DNA from: an uncultured Bacteroidota bacterium
GTDB taxonomy: Bacteria; Bacteroidota; Bacteroidia; Flavobacteriales; Flavobacteriaceae
Direction: 5' to 3'
Assembly: GCA_902613595.1 (NCBI GenBank)
Contig: CACMHY010000004.1
Coordinates: forward strand, 33,340 to 97,339
Length of the DNA stretch: 64,000 nt
Shown: positions 8,824 to 17,602 of the stretch, in pieces
Layout of the letters: every line of letters begins with the position of its first letter
Numbering within the stretch: position 1 is the first letter of the stretch
Position numbers and translations under genes: made by a program
Notes under the pieces: model-generated
Database searches by the model: none
What the model was told of the DNA's origin: nothing
The model's input: only the letters and a program-made list of their open reading frames with translations

Positions 8824-10687
8824 TTTTAAGTATGATGTTATAGTCGTAGGAGGCGGGCATGCGGGGTGTGAAGCTGCTGCAGCTTCAGCCAATCTTGGTT
8901 CTAAAACTCTTTTGGTCACAATGAATCTTCAAAATTTAGCACAGATGTCTTGTAATCCTGCTATGGGCGGGATCGCCAAAGGACAAATAGTAAGAGAAAT
9001 CGATGCTTTAGGGGGTTATAGCGGTATTGTTTCGGATAGGTCCGCAATTCAGTATAAAATGTTGAACCAGTCAAAAGGGCCCGCAATGTGGAGCCCCAGA
9101 GTTCAATCCGATAGAAGTTTGTTTACTCTCGAGTGGAGACAAAAACTAGAAAACACCCCTCTTCTTGATTTTTATCAGGAAATGGTAGTTGATTTGATTG
9201 TCAAAAATGATCAAGTTAAAGGAGTGATTACATCTCTGGGAGTTAAAATATTTTCAAAGACAGTGGTTTTAACTAATGGAACTTTTTTAAATGGTCTGAT
9301 ACACATAGGGGAAAAAAACTTTAGTGGGGGACGCGTAGGGGAGAAAGCATCTTCTGGACTTACAAAGTGTTTAGAAAATTTAGGTTTTATTTCTGGAAGA
9401 ATGAAAACCGGAACCCCTCCTCGTGTCGATGGGCGCTCGTTAAGCTATTCTTTTATGTTGGAACAAAAAGGGGACATCAATCCTTCGAAATTTTCTTTTT
9501 CTGAGGAAACCTCACCGTTAAAAAACCAAAGAAGTTGTTATATAACTCATACAAATCCTGAAGTTCACAAAATTTTAAAGCAAGGGTTTGACAGATCTCC
9601 TATGTTCAACGGGTCTATTAAAAGTACAGGACCTAGATATTGTCCTTCTATAGAAGACAAAATCGATAGGTTCAGCGATAAATTACAGCATCAAGTTTTT
9701 GTAGAACCTGAGGGCTGGAACACTCATGAGGTTTATGTGAACGGATTCTCCACCTCCCTCCCACACGACATACAGTTTAAGGCTTTAAGATCTGTCCGGG
9801 GTTTTGAGTCTGTAAAAATTTTAAGACCAGGCTACGCTATTGAGTATGATTATTTTCCACCGACACAATTGTTTCATTCACTCGAAACTAAATTGATTCA
9901 AAATTTGTTTTTTGCTGGACAAATTAACGGAACAACAGGATACGAAGAAGCAGCGGCCCAAGGAATTATAGCAGGTATAAATGCGCACCAGAAAAACAAT
10001 AATAAAAACCCACTTATTCTTGGAAGGCATGAGGCATATATAGGCGTACTAATTGACGATCTTATTCTTAAAGGCACTGAGGAACCATATCGTATGTTTA
10101 CTTCTCGAGCCGAATACAGAACCCTTTTGAGACAAGATAATGCCGATGAAAGGCTGACACCTATATCTTTTAAGTTAGGCTTGGCATCCAAAGAAAGACT
10201 AAAAAAAGTTGAAGAAAAACTAAAAAAACGCAGTGGTCTTGTTAAATTTTTAAAAAATAAAAGTTTCACAGTAAAAGAAGCAAATGATTTATTAGCTAAT
10301 AAGAATGAAAATTTAATAAAACAAACAGACAAGTACTCTAAGCTTTTGTCACGCCCAAACATTTCTAGGTCTGATTTAAATTGTTTTAACGAACTAAATT
10401 CTTTCATTAAGAAATCGAATATAGATGATTGCGTATTTGAGCAAGCTGAGATAGAAATAAAATATTCAGGATATATAGAAAAAGAGAAAAAAAATGCAGA
10501 CAAGTTAAAACGTTTAGAGAATATAAAGATACCTTCAAGCTTCAATTTTGATAAACTCGCATCTTTATCATTCGAGGCAAAAGAAAAATTAAACAAGCTA
10601 CGGCCTAAAACACTAGCCCAGGCATCTAGAATTAGTGGAGTTAATCCAAGTGATATAAGTGTTCTTTTAGTATCCATGGGCCGATAA
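8816..10687 (+). CDS. mnmG: tRNA uridine-5-carboxymethylaminomethyl modification enzyme, FAD subunit
   Basis: This 623-residue protein has the N-terminal FAD-binding motif VVGGGHAGCEAAAASANLG. It also has the MnmG signatures MSCNPAMGGIAKGQIVREID, GTFLNGLIHIGEKNFSGGR and TGTPPRVDGRS, plus the C-terminal helical domain for MnmE and tRNA binding. With MnmE it installs the cmnm5 group at U34 of several tRNAs. The length is normal. It overlaps ybeY by 8 bases and is followed by a methyltransferase ORF 9 bases later. Both gene junctions carry a parS-like site, a position often close to the chromosome origin in bacteria. Confidence 0.97.
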   Translation: MFDFKYDVIVVGGGHAGCEAAAASANLGSKTLLVTMNLQNLAQMSCNPAMGGIAKGQIVREIDALGGYSGIVSDRSAIQYKMLNQSKGPAMWSPRVQSDRSLFTLEWRQKLENTPLLDFYQEMVVDLIVKNDQVKGVITSLGVKIFSKTVVLTNGTFLNGLIHIGEKNFSGGRVGEKASSGLTKCLENLGFISGRMKTGTPPRVDGRSLSYSFMLEQKGDINPSKFSFSEETSPLKNQRSCYITHTNPEVHKILKQGFDRSPMFNGSIKSTGPRYCPSIEDKIDRFSDKLQHQVFVEPEGWNTHEVYVNGFSTSLPHDIQFKALRSVRGFESVKILRPGYAIEYDYFPPTQLFHSLETKLIQNLFFAGQINGTTGYEEAAAQGIIAGINAHQKNNNKNPLILGRHEAYIGVLIDDLILKGTEEPYRMFTSRAEYRTLLRQDNADERLTPISFKLGLASKERLKKVEEKLKKRSGLVKFLKNKSFTVKEANDLLANKNENLIKQTDKYSKLLSRPNISRSDLNCFNELNSFIKKSNIDDCVFEQAEIEIKYSGYIEKEKKNADKLKRLENIKIPSSFNFDKLASLSFEAKEKLNKLRPKTLAQASRISGVNPSDISVLLVSMGR

Positions 10688-10696
10688 AAGTAAAAT

Positions 10697-11557
10697 TTGT
10701 TTCACGTGGAACAACACGATTCTCATAAATCAAAATTCAAAGTAAAAGATCACTTAGTTTCAGGAGAATATTTTGATGTTATTTGGAACAAATCTAGAAC
10801 AATAGCTAAAACTCACATTGAAAACATAAAAGACATTTCAATATATTACAAGTCCCCAAATTACGATTCATTTAAAAACACACCAAAAAGTAGTTTAGAC
10901 ATTATCTATTTTCTTGTTCAAAAGGTAATGTTTAGATATAAGCTCTTTCTAATCAGAATTTATTTAAAAGGGAATAAAATATTAGATTACGGAGCAGGTT
11001 CAGGCAAATTTGCAGCATATCTATCAAAAAAAAACCTAAAAACTTCTGCCCTAGAGCCTTACAATAAAGAAATTAACAGTCAACCACTTTTAAACATAAA
11101 TGTTTTCAAAAATATTGATGACATCCCTAAATCTAATAGGTATGACGGAGTAACTTTATGGCATGTTCTGGAGCATCTTAAAAATCCTGAACAGGTACTA
11201 TCTGAAATTCACAATCTTTTAGATAAAAAAGGAGTTTTAATTATAGCAGTACCAAATATAAATAGTTTTGATGCAAGGCATTACAACTCCTTGTGGGCAG
11301 CATTTGATGTACCAAGGCATATATGGCATTTTACAAGCAAAGGAATAATCTCTTTAGTTGAATCCAGAGGGTTTAAATTTGAAAAAAAATATCCTTTATT
11401 TTTGGATGCGTTTTATATTTCTTATATATCTGAAAAGCACAAAAATTCCAGCTTTGCATTTATTCGAGCATTTTTCGTTGCTTTAATATCAAATTTTTGC
11501 GCTTTATTTAATAAAGAGTTCTCTTCCATTGTTTTTATTTTTACAAAGTCTATTTAA
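10697..11557 (+). CDS. Class I SAM-dependent methyltransferase
   Basis: This 286-residue protein carries SAM motif I (LDYGAGSGKFAAYLSKK, near residue 95) and a later motif (GVTLWHVLEHLKNPEQVLSEI) of the methyltransferase 11/23 type. A hydrophobic segment near the C-terminus (FAFIRAFFVALISNFCALF) suggests membrane association. The substrate is unknown. The reading frame opens with TTG at 10697, giving FHVEQH, where FHVEQ is encoded by the parS site itself; a GTG at 10706 is the alternative start. It lies 9 bases after mnmG, probably in the same operon, and overlaps the convergent holB by 8 bases. Confidence 0.85.
   Translation: MFHVEQHDSHKSKFKVKDHLVSGEYFDVIWNKSRTIAKTHIENIKDISIYYKSPNYDSFKNTPKSSLDIIYFLVQKVMFRYKLFLIRIYLKGNKILDYGAGSGKFAAYLSKKNLKTSALEPYNKEINSQPLLNINVFKNIDDIPKSNRYDGVTLWHVLEHLKNPEQVLSEIHNLLDKKGVLIIAVPNINSFDARHYNSLWAAFDVPRHIWHFTSKGIISLVESRGFKFEKKYPLFLDAFYISYISEKHKNSSFAFIRAFFVALISNFCALFNKEFSSIVFIFTKSI
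10698..10713. other. parS site for chromosome partition protein ParB
   Basis: TGTTTCACGTGGAACA consists of two perfect half-sites (TGTTTCAC and TGTTCCAC) around CACGTG and matches the bacterial parS consensus. It overlaps the first codons of the methyltransferase ORF. Confidence 0.85.
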
Positions 11558-12665
11558 CACCTAGATAAATCAATTTAGATAATCTCAAAGCAAGATTGAC
11601 AAATAGCATTTTCACATTTCCATTTCTTAAAACGTTATAATGAGTTTGTTCAAAAAGAGATACTAATTCTTTAATATTATTGTCATTAATGTAGGGTGCA
11701 ATTCTTGACAAATCAAAATTAGTTTTAGATTGAAAAGTTACAATATCGTCTAGAGAATAGTTCAATAAATATGCATCTCTGAAAAATTGAATACCGAATT
11801 TTAAAAAAGTCTTTTGTTCTTCTTTCCCGAATTTACAAAGAGAAGCAGACCAACTCATTAATTCAATAATTAGTTTTTTGTTTTTATTGACTTTAAAAGC
11901 CGTTCGTAGGCCTTCAATCAAGAGAGTTTCGTACTCTTTGTATTCATCATTGCTAATCAAGTCAAGTAAATCATTATAGTTACCTTGAGCCTTTACAACT
12001 AAACTTTCAGAATTATCAGTTTTTTTCTTGATCACATCCATAAGGGAGGAGTTATCAATAGGCCCTAAATTAGTAATCTGACACCTGGATACTATTGTGG
12101 GTAAGACTTCTTCTTGATTCTCGGCAATTAGTAAAAAAAAGGTATTCTTAGGGGGCTCTTCTAAAATTTTAAGAAACGCATTTGAAGCCTGATTACTCAT
12201 CTTTTCCGCACCCCACACAATGCAAACTCTAGCGCCTCCATTAAAAGCTTTTAAAGAGATTTTTTTACGAACGTTTTCAATATCTGCAGTACTAATTAAT
12301 CCCTGACGATTGCCAACATTAATAGATTCGAACCATTCACTATAGCTACCATATGGCTTAGTATCAATAAACATTAACCAATCTTGAATGTAATGGTGAC
12401 TGTAAACTACATTTTCATTATTTTTTTTTACAACTGGCAGCACAAAATGTAAATCAGGATGTTGACATCTTTCACTTAGTTTCCTTGTGACTTTACTTAC
12501 ACTCTTGTTTTCCAAAAGAGATAACGAAAACTCTATAACTAAAGGAAGTGAACCATATCCTGAGGCACCTGTAAATAGTTGAGAATGAGGGACTTGATTC
12601 GTATCGATGAGATATTTTAATTTATTTTTAAGAATCTTTTGTCCTATAACTTTTGTCCAGAGCAT
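11550..12665 (-). CDS. holB: DNA polymerase III clamp-loader subunit delta prime
   Basis: This 371-residue protein begins MLWTKVIGQKILKNKLKYLI and has VPHSQLFTGASGYGSLPL, where a degenerate P-loop sits as expected for delta prime. It continues with CQHPDLHFVLPVVKK, KISLKAFNGGARVCIVWGAE and the sensor-type sequence NAFLKILEEPPKNTFFLLIA followed by SRCQ. It works in the clamp loader with the DnaX and HolA proteins. A -7 box sits 3 bases upstream of the ATG, which implies a leader of nearly zero length. It is convergent with the methyltransferase and divergent from pgk. Confidence 0.93.
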   Translation of the reverse strand: MLWTKVIGQKILKNKLKYLIDTNQVPHSQLFTGASGYGSLPLVIEFSLSLLENKSVSKVTRKLSERCQHPDLHFVLPVVKKNNENVVYSHHYIQDWLMFIDTKPYGSYSEWFESINVGNRQGLISTADIENVRKKISLKAFNGGARVCIVWGAEKMSNQASNAFLKILEEPPKNTFFLLIAENQEEVLPTIVSRCQITNLGPIDNSSLMDVIKKKTDNSESLVVKAQGNYNDLLDLISNDEYKEYETLLIEGLRTAFKVNKNKKLIIELMSWSASLCKFGKEEQKTFLKFGIQFFRDAYLLNYSLDDIVTFQSKTNFDLSRIAPYINDNNIKELVSLFEQTHYNVLRNGNVKMLFVNLALRLSKLIYLGVK

Positions 12666-12668
12666 AAG

Positions 12669-12676
12669 TAAATATA
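12669..12676 (-). promoter_or_regulatory. -7 box of holB promoter
   Basis: The reverse strand reads TATATTTA, with 3 bases between its end and the holB ATG, so the transcript may start at or within the first codons. Confidence 0.45.
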
Positions 12677-12741
12677 AAGCAACTAAATATCAAAAACATT
12701 ACATCTTTTTAAAAATAAATTGATAAAATATGCCTTTATTG

Positions 12742-12749
12742 TATTTTTG
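12742..12749 (+). promoter_or_regulatory. -7 box of pgk promoter
   Basis: TATTTTTG matches TAnnTTTG and ends 13 bases before the pgk ATG. Confidence 0.55.
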
Positions 12750-12762
12750 AGAAAATCAAAAA

Positions 12763-13950
12763 ATGCGAACATTAAAGGACATAAACTTTGAAGGTCAGCG
12801 AGCAATTGTTCGTGTTGACTTTAATGTCCCCTTAGACAAAGATTTACAAATAACTGATATAACACGAATAAAGGCAGCAAAACCCACAATAGACTATATT
12901 TTGTCAAAGGGAGGTAGCTGTGTGTTGCTTTCACATCTAGGTAGGCCAAATGGTTTTGAACAGAGCCTTTCATTTCAAAATATAATAGATAAAGTGTCTG
13001 AAATTTTGGAGACTAAAGTTCAATTCTGTAAGACTAGTATCGGCCCTATCGCTCAAACCAAAGCAGACTCGTTGATGCCCGGAGAAGTATTGTTAATGGA
13101 AAACCTTCGATTCAACGCAGAAGAGACTGAAGGCGATGTAGTTTTTTCTGAAAGACTATCCAAACTTGGGACAATCTTTGTCAACGATGCTTTTGGAACA
13201 GCACACAGACCCCATGCATCTACCACAATTATTGCTAATTTTTTCCAAAATAATAAGTGTTTTGGCAGCCTTTTAGAAAAAGAGGTTTTGGCTATAGATA
13301 AAGTTATTAAAGATGGCACACCTCCAATTTTAGCCATACTTGGAGGTGCTAAAGTATCCACAAAAATCACAATAATAGAAAGCCTGTTGGAAAAAGTGAA
13401 CCACCTTATTATAGGTGGGGGTATGGTATATACATTTACAAAAGCGCTTGGGGGAAAAGTAGGAAATTCAATCTGCGAATTAGATTATTGCGATTATGCA
13501 TTAGATTTAATTGATAAAGCAAAACAGAAGAACGTGAAATTGCATTTTCCAATTGATGTTGTCGCAGGGAATAGTTTTAGCAATGAGGCAAAGCAGAAAA
13601 TTTTCGATGTTATGAAAATTGGGACTGGTTGGGAAGCCTTGGATGCTGGCCCAAAAAGCATAAAAAGGTTTCATGATGTTATAATAAAGTGTAAAACCAT
13701 TCTGTGGAATGGTCCGCTTGGAGTGTTCGAGTTTCCCAACTTTTCAGCAGGAACAATAGCTGCTGGTAAATCAATTGCTGAAGCAACTATCAATGGATCC
13801 TTTTCTCTAGTAGGAGGAGGAGACTCAGTTGCTGCTGTAAAAAAGTTTAAAATGGACAATGACATGAGCTACATAAGTACTGGCGGTGGAGCAATGTTAG
13901 AAAGTTTAGAGGGTAAAACTCTTCCAGGAATTGCTGCTTTGAATCAATAA
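12763..13950 (+). CDS. pgk: Phosphoglycerate kinase
   Basis: This 395-residue glycolytic enzyme transfers phosphate from 1,3-bisphosphoglycerate to ADP. The N-terminal substrate motif RVDFNVPLD, the arginine sequence LLSHLGRPNG, the hinge GGAKVSTKI and the nucleotide-binding C-terminus GGGDSVAAVKKF are all visible. The length is normal for the family. The next gene (DUF4837) starts 2 bases after its stop, so they are likely cotranscribed. Confidence 0.97.
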   Translation: MRTLKDINFEGQRAIVRVDFNVPLDKDLQITDITRIKAAKPTIDYILSKGGSCVLLSHLGRPNGFEQSLSFQNIIDKVSEILETKVQFCKTSIGPIAQTKADSLMPGEVLLMENLRFNAEETEGDVVFSERLSKLGTIFVNDAFGTAHRPHASTTIIANFFQNNKCFGSLLEKEVLAIDKVIKDGTPPILAILGGAKVSTKITIIESLLEKVNHLIIGGGMVYTFTKALGGKVGNSICELDYCDYALDLIDKAKQKNVKLHFPIDVVAGNSFSNEAKQKIFDVMKIGTGWEALDAGPKSIKRFHDVIIKCKTILWNGPLGVFEFPNFSAGTIAAGKSIAEATINGSFSLVGGGDSVAAVKKFKMDNDMSYISTGGGAMLESLEGKTLPGIAALNQ

Positions 13951-13952
13951 CT

Positions 13953-14930
13953 ATGAAAAACATTATAGTTTTTTTATTATTCGTATTATTTTCAATAAAC
14001 TCCTGCAATAGTAAGGCTGATAAGTCTAAAGCATTTATTCCTGATTCTAGTGGTAATTTAAACCACATATCAGTTATAATGCCAACTTCAGACTGGAAAG
14101 GGCAATTAGGTAAATCGGTACGAGATAATTTAAGCAAGGCATATGAAGGTCTTCCATTTGATGAACCTCAATTTTCACTTGATTACTTGAACCCTAAAGT
14201 ATTTTCTGGATTTGCAAGACAGAGTAGAAATATAATTTGGTTCCAGACAGATTCCATTCCCAGATTTCAGCTTGCAAAGGATCAATTTTCACGTCCTCAA
14301 ATAGTTGGCTTAGTAACCGGTGAAGATTCAGAAGTCCAACAATTTTTTTTTGAAGAAAATCTGGCGTTATTTACCCAAACCATAAGTGAGAACGAGCGAA
14401 AAGAAAAGTTAAGGAGAATAAACAAATCTCCAACTAAAGATAAAAACCTTAAAAGACGTTTTGGGTATAATTTAGTTTACCCTTCAGTTTATAAAGTAGT
14501 AAAAGACACTTCTAATTTTATTTGGATACAAAAGCAAATTCAAAAAGGACATCTTAATATTATTGCATATGAAATATTTGATAGTATATCAGAAAATAAT
14601 TTTAATACTAAAATTTTGAATATAAGAGATTCGATAGGTAAACTTTATATTCCAGGCCGCATTAGCGGCAGCTATATGATCACAGAGCGAGCTTATCAAC
14701 CTTATTTTTATAAAGTTGAATTGGATGGTAAAAAAGGTTATTTAACAAAAGGAACGTGGGAAGTAGCTAATGACTTTATGGCTGGACCATTTGTAAATTA
14801 TATGATCAAGGATAGTTTAACTAAAAATTGGATGGTTATCGAGGGTTTCACTTTCGCCCCTTCGATGAATAAAAGGGATTACATGTTTGAATTAAATACA
14901 ATAATAACCACCATTAAAAAAGTAAATTAA
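13953..14930 (+). CDS. DUF4837 family lipoprotein
   Basis: This 325-residue protein has a lipoprotein signal peptide with the lipobox Cys at residue 18 (INSC). The body contains [36 protein letters not shown] and [21 protein letters not shown] blocks. I recognise this as DUF4837, a Bacteroidota-only family of unknown function that is often next to housekeeping genes. It probably sits in the cell envelope. It follows pgk by 2 bases and overlaps the convergent tatA by 4. The family name is from recall. Confidence 0.75.
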   Translation: MKNIIVFLLFVLFSINSCNSKADKSKAFIPDSSGNLNHISVIMPTSDWKGQLGKSVRDNLSKAYEGLPFDEPQFSLDYLNPKVFSGFARQSRNIIWFQTDSIPRFQLAKDQFSRPQIVGLVTGEDSEVQQFFFEENLALFTQTISENERKEKLRRINKSPTKDKNLKRRFGYNLVYPSVYKVVKDTSNFIWIQKQIQKGHLNIIAYEIFDSISENNFNTKILNIRDSIGKLYIPGRISGSYMITERAYQPYFYKVELDGKKGYLTKGTWEVANDFMAGPFVNYMIKDSLTKNWMVIEGFTFAPSMNKRDYMFELNTIITTIKKVN

Positions 14931-15121
14931 GCTTTTCTATCTTTATCTAGTTTAGCTGGATCATCCTCTTCTTTTGTAGCATTCTTAAACTCTTTGATTC
15001 CACTACCTAAACCTTTCATTAATTCTGGGATTTTGCGTCCCCCGAAGAGTAATAACACAACTGCTATTATCAAAATTATTTGTGGTGCTCCTATCATACC
15101 TAAAAATGTTAAAATCAACAT
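14927..15121 (-). CDS. tatA: Sec-independent protein translocase TatA
   Basis: This 64-residue protein has one N-terminal membrane helix ([17 protein letters not shown]), then the conserved FGG hinge and amphipathic helix ([20 protein letters not shown]), then a charged tail. This is the TatA/E architecture, which forms the pore of the twin-arginine export system. TatC is not in the window. The stop overlaps the DUF4837 gene by 4 bases in convergent orientation. Confidence 0.93.
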   Translation of the reverse strand: MLILTFLGMIGAPQIILIIAVVLLLFGGRKIPELMKGLGSGIKEFKNATKEEDDPAKLDKDRKA

Positions 15122-15138
15122 GATTTAATATTATTTAA

Positions 15139-15146
15139 CAAATGTA
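15139..15146 (-). promoter_or_regulatory. -7 box of tatA promoter
   Basis: The reverse strand reads TACATTTG, ending 17 bases before the tatA ATG. Confidence 0.5.
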
Positions 15147-15211
15147 CAGAAATATTTAATTTCAAATACAGGAAAATTCTTTCCTTCAATTTGATCACCC
15201 TAAGTTATCCT

Positions 15212-15219
15212 TATCTTTA
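15212..15219 (+). promoter_or_regulatory. -7 box of the M23/GH3 cassette
   Basis: TATCTTTA ends 8 bases before the ATG of the M23 peptidase, the first gene of a four-gene coupled cassette. Confidence 0.5.
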
Positions 15220-15227
15220 CCATTATA

Positions 15228-16103
15228 ATGAAAGATAAAGTAAATAAAAAAAGAAAATTTTTTCAAAGGTTAAGGAATCCTTACATTATAATGATAATTG
15301 ACGAGGAAACCTTTGAAGAAAAGGGTCAGATCAGGACTTCAAGATTCAAAAGTATTCTAGTTTCATTGTTATTGATATGTATTTCCTCAGTTTTGATTTT
15401 TACAATAATCTCCTACACTTCATTAAAAGAATATATTCCAGGATATGATTCATCTGAAATACGGGCTAAAGCAATTCAGAATCTATTTCTCACAGATTCC
15501 CTTATTCAATTATATAACCAAAATTTAAAATATTTGAATTCAGTTAAAAGAGTTTTAACTGAAGATATTTCCTTAAAGGACCAAGATTCATTGCTGGTTA
15601 TTCAAGAAACCCCTGTTATTAAAGATGAATTTAATCCAGAATTAATATTAGAGGATTCTTTACTCAGAGTTTTTGTTTCTCAGCAAGACAAATATAGTCC
15701 AGTATCAAGAAATGAAATGAAATTAAATACATTTTTATTTCCTCCTGTAAATGGACAAATATCACAGCCCTTTGATAGAGATAAATCTCACTATGCAATT
15801 GATATTGCTGTCAAAAAAAATATGCCAGTAAAGGCGATTGCTGATGGAACAGTTATATTTTCAGAATGGACCTCAGAGACAGGCTATGTCATTATTTTGG
15901 AACACAATTTAGGTCTTTTGTCAGTTTACAAGCATAATTCTTCATTAAATAAAAGGCAGGGAGAATCAGTAATATCTGGAGAAGTGATCGCCACTGCCGG
16001 AAATACGGGCGAGTATTCTACTGGTTACCACCTTCATTTTGAGCTATGGATGGATGGTTATCCGATGGACCCTGAAAACTTTTTTAATTTTTCTGCCCAA
16101 TGA
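15228..16103 (+). CDS. M23 family metallopeptidase, membrane anchored
   Basis: This 291-residue protein has a basic cytoplasmic start, one membrane helix near residues 38-65 and a helical linker. A C-terminal LytM/M23 domain follows, from about residue 170. The zinc motif HxxxD is present as HYAID near residue 188 and the HxH motif as HLHFE near residue 268, so the peptidase should be active on cell-wall peptides in the periplasm. The last 4 bases overlap the GH3-family gene, which points to translational coupling. Confidence 0.92.
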   Translation: MKDKVNKKRKFFQRLRNPYIIMIIDEETFEEKGQIRTSRFKSILVSLLLICISSVLIFTIISYTSLKEYIPGYDSSEIRAKAIQNLFLTDSLIQLYNQNLKYLNSVKRVLTEDISLKDQDSLLVIQETPVIKDEFNPELILEDSLLRVFVSQQDKYSPVSRNEMKLNTFLFPPVNGQISQPFDRDKSHYAIDIAVKKNMPVKAIADGTVIFSEWTSETGYVIILEHNLGLLSVYKHNSSLNKRQGESVISGEVIATAGNTGEYSTGYHLHFELWMDGYPMDPENFFNFSAQ

Positions 16104-17602
16104 TTAAAAAACAAGGGGCTAAAATATTTGCTGCCTGGGCTCAAAGAAAGAATGAAAAATGGATAAAAAATCCCCTAAAAACACAAGAAAAAGTATTTAG
16201 GAATCTTATAAAAAATGGGAGGTATACACTTTTTGGTAAAGATCATAAGTTCGAAAAAATCAATAACATTAAATCTTTTAAAAGTAACATCCCAATAAGA
16301 GATTATGAGGGTATTCGTAGCTACATTAATAAAATTTTTTCAGGAAGGCAAAATATTTTATGGCCTGGAAAGCCATTTTATTTTGCAAAGTCAAGTGGTA
16401 CTACTTCTGGAGTAAAATATATTCCTATTACTAAAGATGCTATTCATCAGCAAATACGCGCTGCTAGGGAGGCTCTTTTAAATTATATTTATCATACAAC
16501 TAATGTAGATATAGTAAACGGGAAACACATATTTATTCAAGGCAGCCCTTTATTAGATGACAAAAATGGATTTTCATTAGGGCGTCTTTCAGGAATTGTA
16601 GCTCACCATGTACCTAGTTATCTACAAAAAAACAGGCTCCCTACTTGGGACACAAATTGCATTCAAGACTGGGAATCTAAAGTTAATGCTATTGTTGACG
16701 AAACCTATGATAAGGACATGACAATTATTGGAGGTATACCCTCTTGGGTTCAGATGTATTTTGAAAAGTTAGTCTCAAAGACAAGTAAAAATATTGGAGA
16801 TCTTTTTCCCAATTTTTCATTATTCGTATACGGGGGGGTCAACTTTGATCCCTACAAAGGACTATTTCGAAAATTGATTGGGCGTGAAATTGATAGTATT
16901 GAATTTTATCCTGCCTCAGAAGGTTTTTTCGCATACCAGGATAATCAAAATGACAATGGATTGTTATTATTGCTGGATCATGGAATTTACTACGAATTTG
17001 TTGTAGCAAGCACTTTTTTTGATCAAAAACCCGTTTTACATTCATTAAATGAGGTGATTTTAGGAGTTAATTATGTTATGATTATTTCCACTTCTGCAGG
17101 TCTTTGGAGGTATAATATTGGAGATACAATTAAGTTTGTAAACAAATACCCGTTCAGATTAATTGTAAGCGGAAGACTAAAACATTTTATTTCTGCTTTT
17201 GGTGAACATGTAATAGTCAGCGAAGTAGAACAATCATTAAAAGAGGCTATTGAAAAGACAGAAGAAATTATAAGAGTTAAAGAATTTACGGTAGCTCCAC
17301 AAATCACTCCTAAAGCTGGACTGCCTTATCATGAGTGGTTTATAGAATTTGAAACATCACCAAGAGAAAAAGACATTTTTGCAGCCAATATCGATTATGC
17401 AATGAGAAATAAAAACATTTACTATAATGATTTGATTGAAGGTAAAATATTAAGACCATTGGTAATTACAGAGGTACAGATAAATGGTTTCCAAAAGTAC
17501 ATGAAAAGTATAGGTAAGTTGGGAGGACAAAATAAAGTTCCAAGAGTCTCTGATGATAGATTAATTGCAGTTAGTTTAGAAAAATATATAATTAATTTAT
17601 GA
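16100..17602 (+). CDS. GH3 auxin-responsive-promoter family protein (acyl-adenylate/amido synthetase type)
   Basis: This 500-residue protein matches the bacterial relatives of plant GH3 enzymes, which adenylate a carboxylic acid and join it to an amine. Visible motifs are FAKSSGTTSGVKYIPIT (ATP-binding loop), FPNFSLFVYGGVNF, YPASEGFFAYQD and LWRYNIGDTIKFVN. The C-terminal small domain is complete. The bacterial substrate is not known. Overlaps of 4 bases on both sides tie it to the M23 peptidase and the following glycosyltransferase, so a role in making or modifying an envelope component is inferred. Confidence 0.87.
   Translation: MIKKQGAKIFAAWAQRKNEKWIKNPLKTQEKVFRNLIKNGRYTLFGKDHKFEKINNIKSFKSNIPIRDYEGIRSYINKIFSGRQNILWPGKPFYFAKSSGTTSGVKYIPITKDAIHQQIRAAREALLNYIYHTTNVDIVNGKHIFIQGSPLLDDKNGFSLGRLSGIVAHHVPSYLQKNRLPTWDTNCIQDWESKVNAIVDETYDKDMTIIGGIPSWVQMYFEKLVSKTSKNIGDLFPNFSLFVYGGVNFDPYKGLFRKLIGREIDSIEFYPASEGFFAYQDNQNDNGLLLLLDHGIYYEFVVASTFFDQKPVLHSLNEVILGVNYVMIISTSAGLWRYNIGDTIKFVNKYPFRLIVSGRLKHFISAFGEHVIVSEVEQSLKEAIEKTEEIIRVKEFTVAPQITPKAGLPYHEWFIEFETSPREKDIFAANIDYAMRNKNIYYNDLIEGKILRPLVITEVQINGFQKYMKSIGKLGGQNKVPRVSDDRLIAVSLEKYIINL

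Noticed and set aside
9898..10677. Open frame of 259 codons on the minus strand
   Set aside because: It is antisense to the conserved C-terminal half of mnmG and its composition is that of a shadow frame.
12325..12340. GATTCGAACC string resembling a tRNA T arm
   Set aside because: No cloverleaf can be drawn around it and it lies in holB coding sequence.
13847..14137. Open frame of 96 codons on the minus strand
   Set aside because: It straddles pgk and the DUF4837 gene in antisense and has no start context or homology that I recognise.
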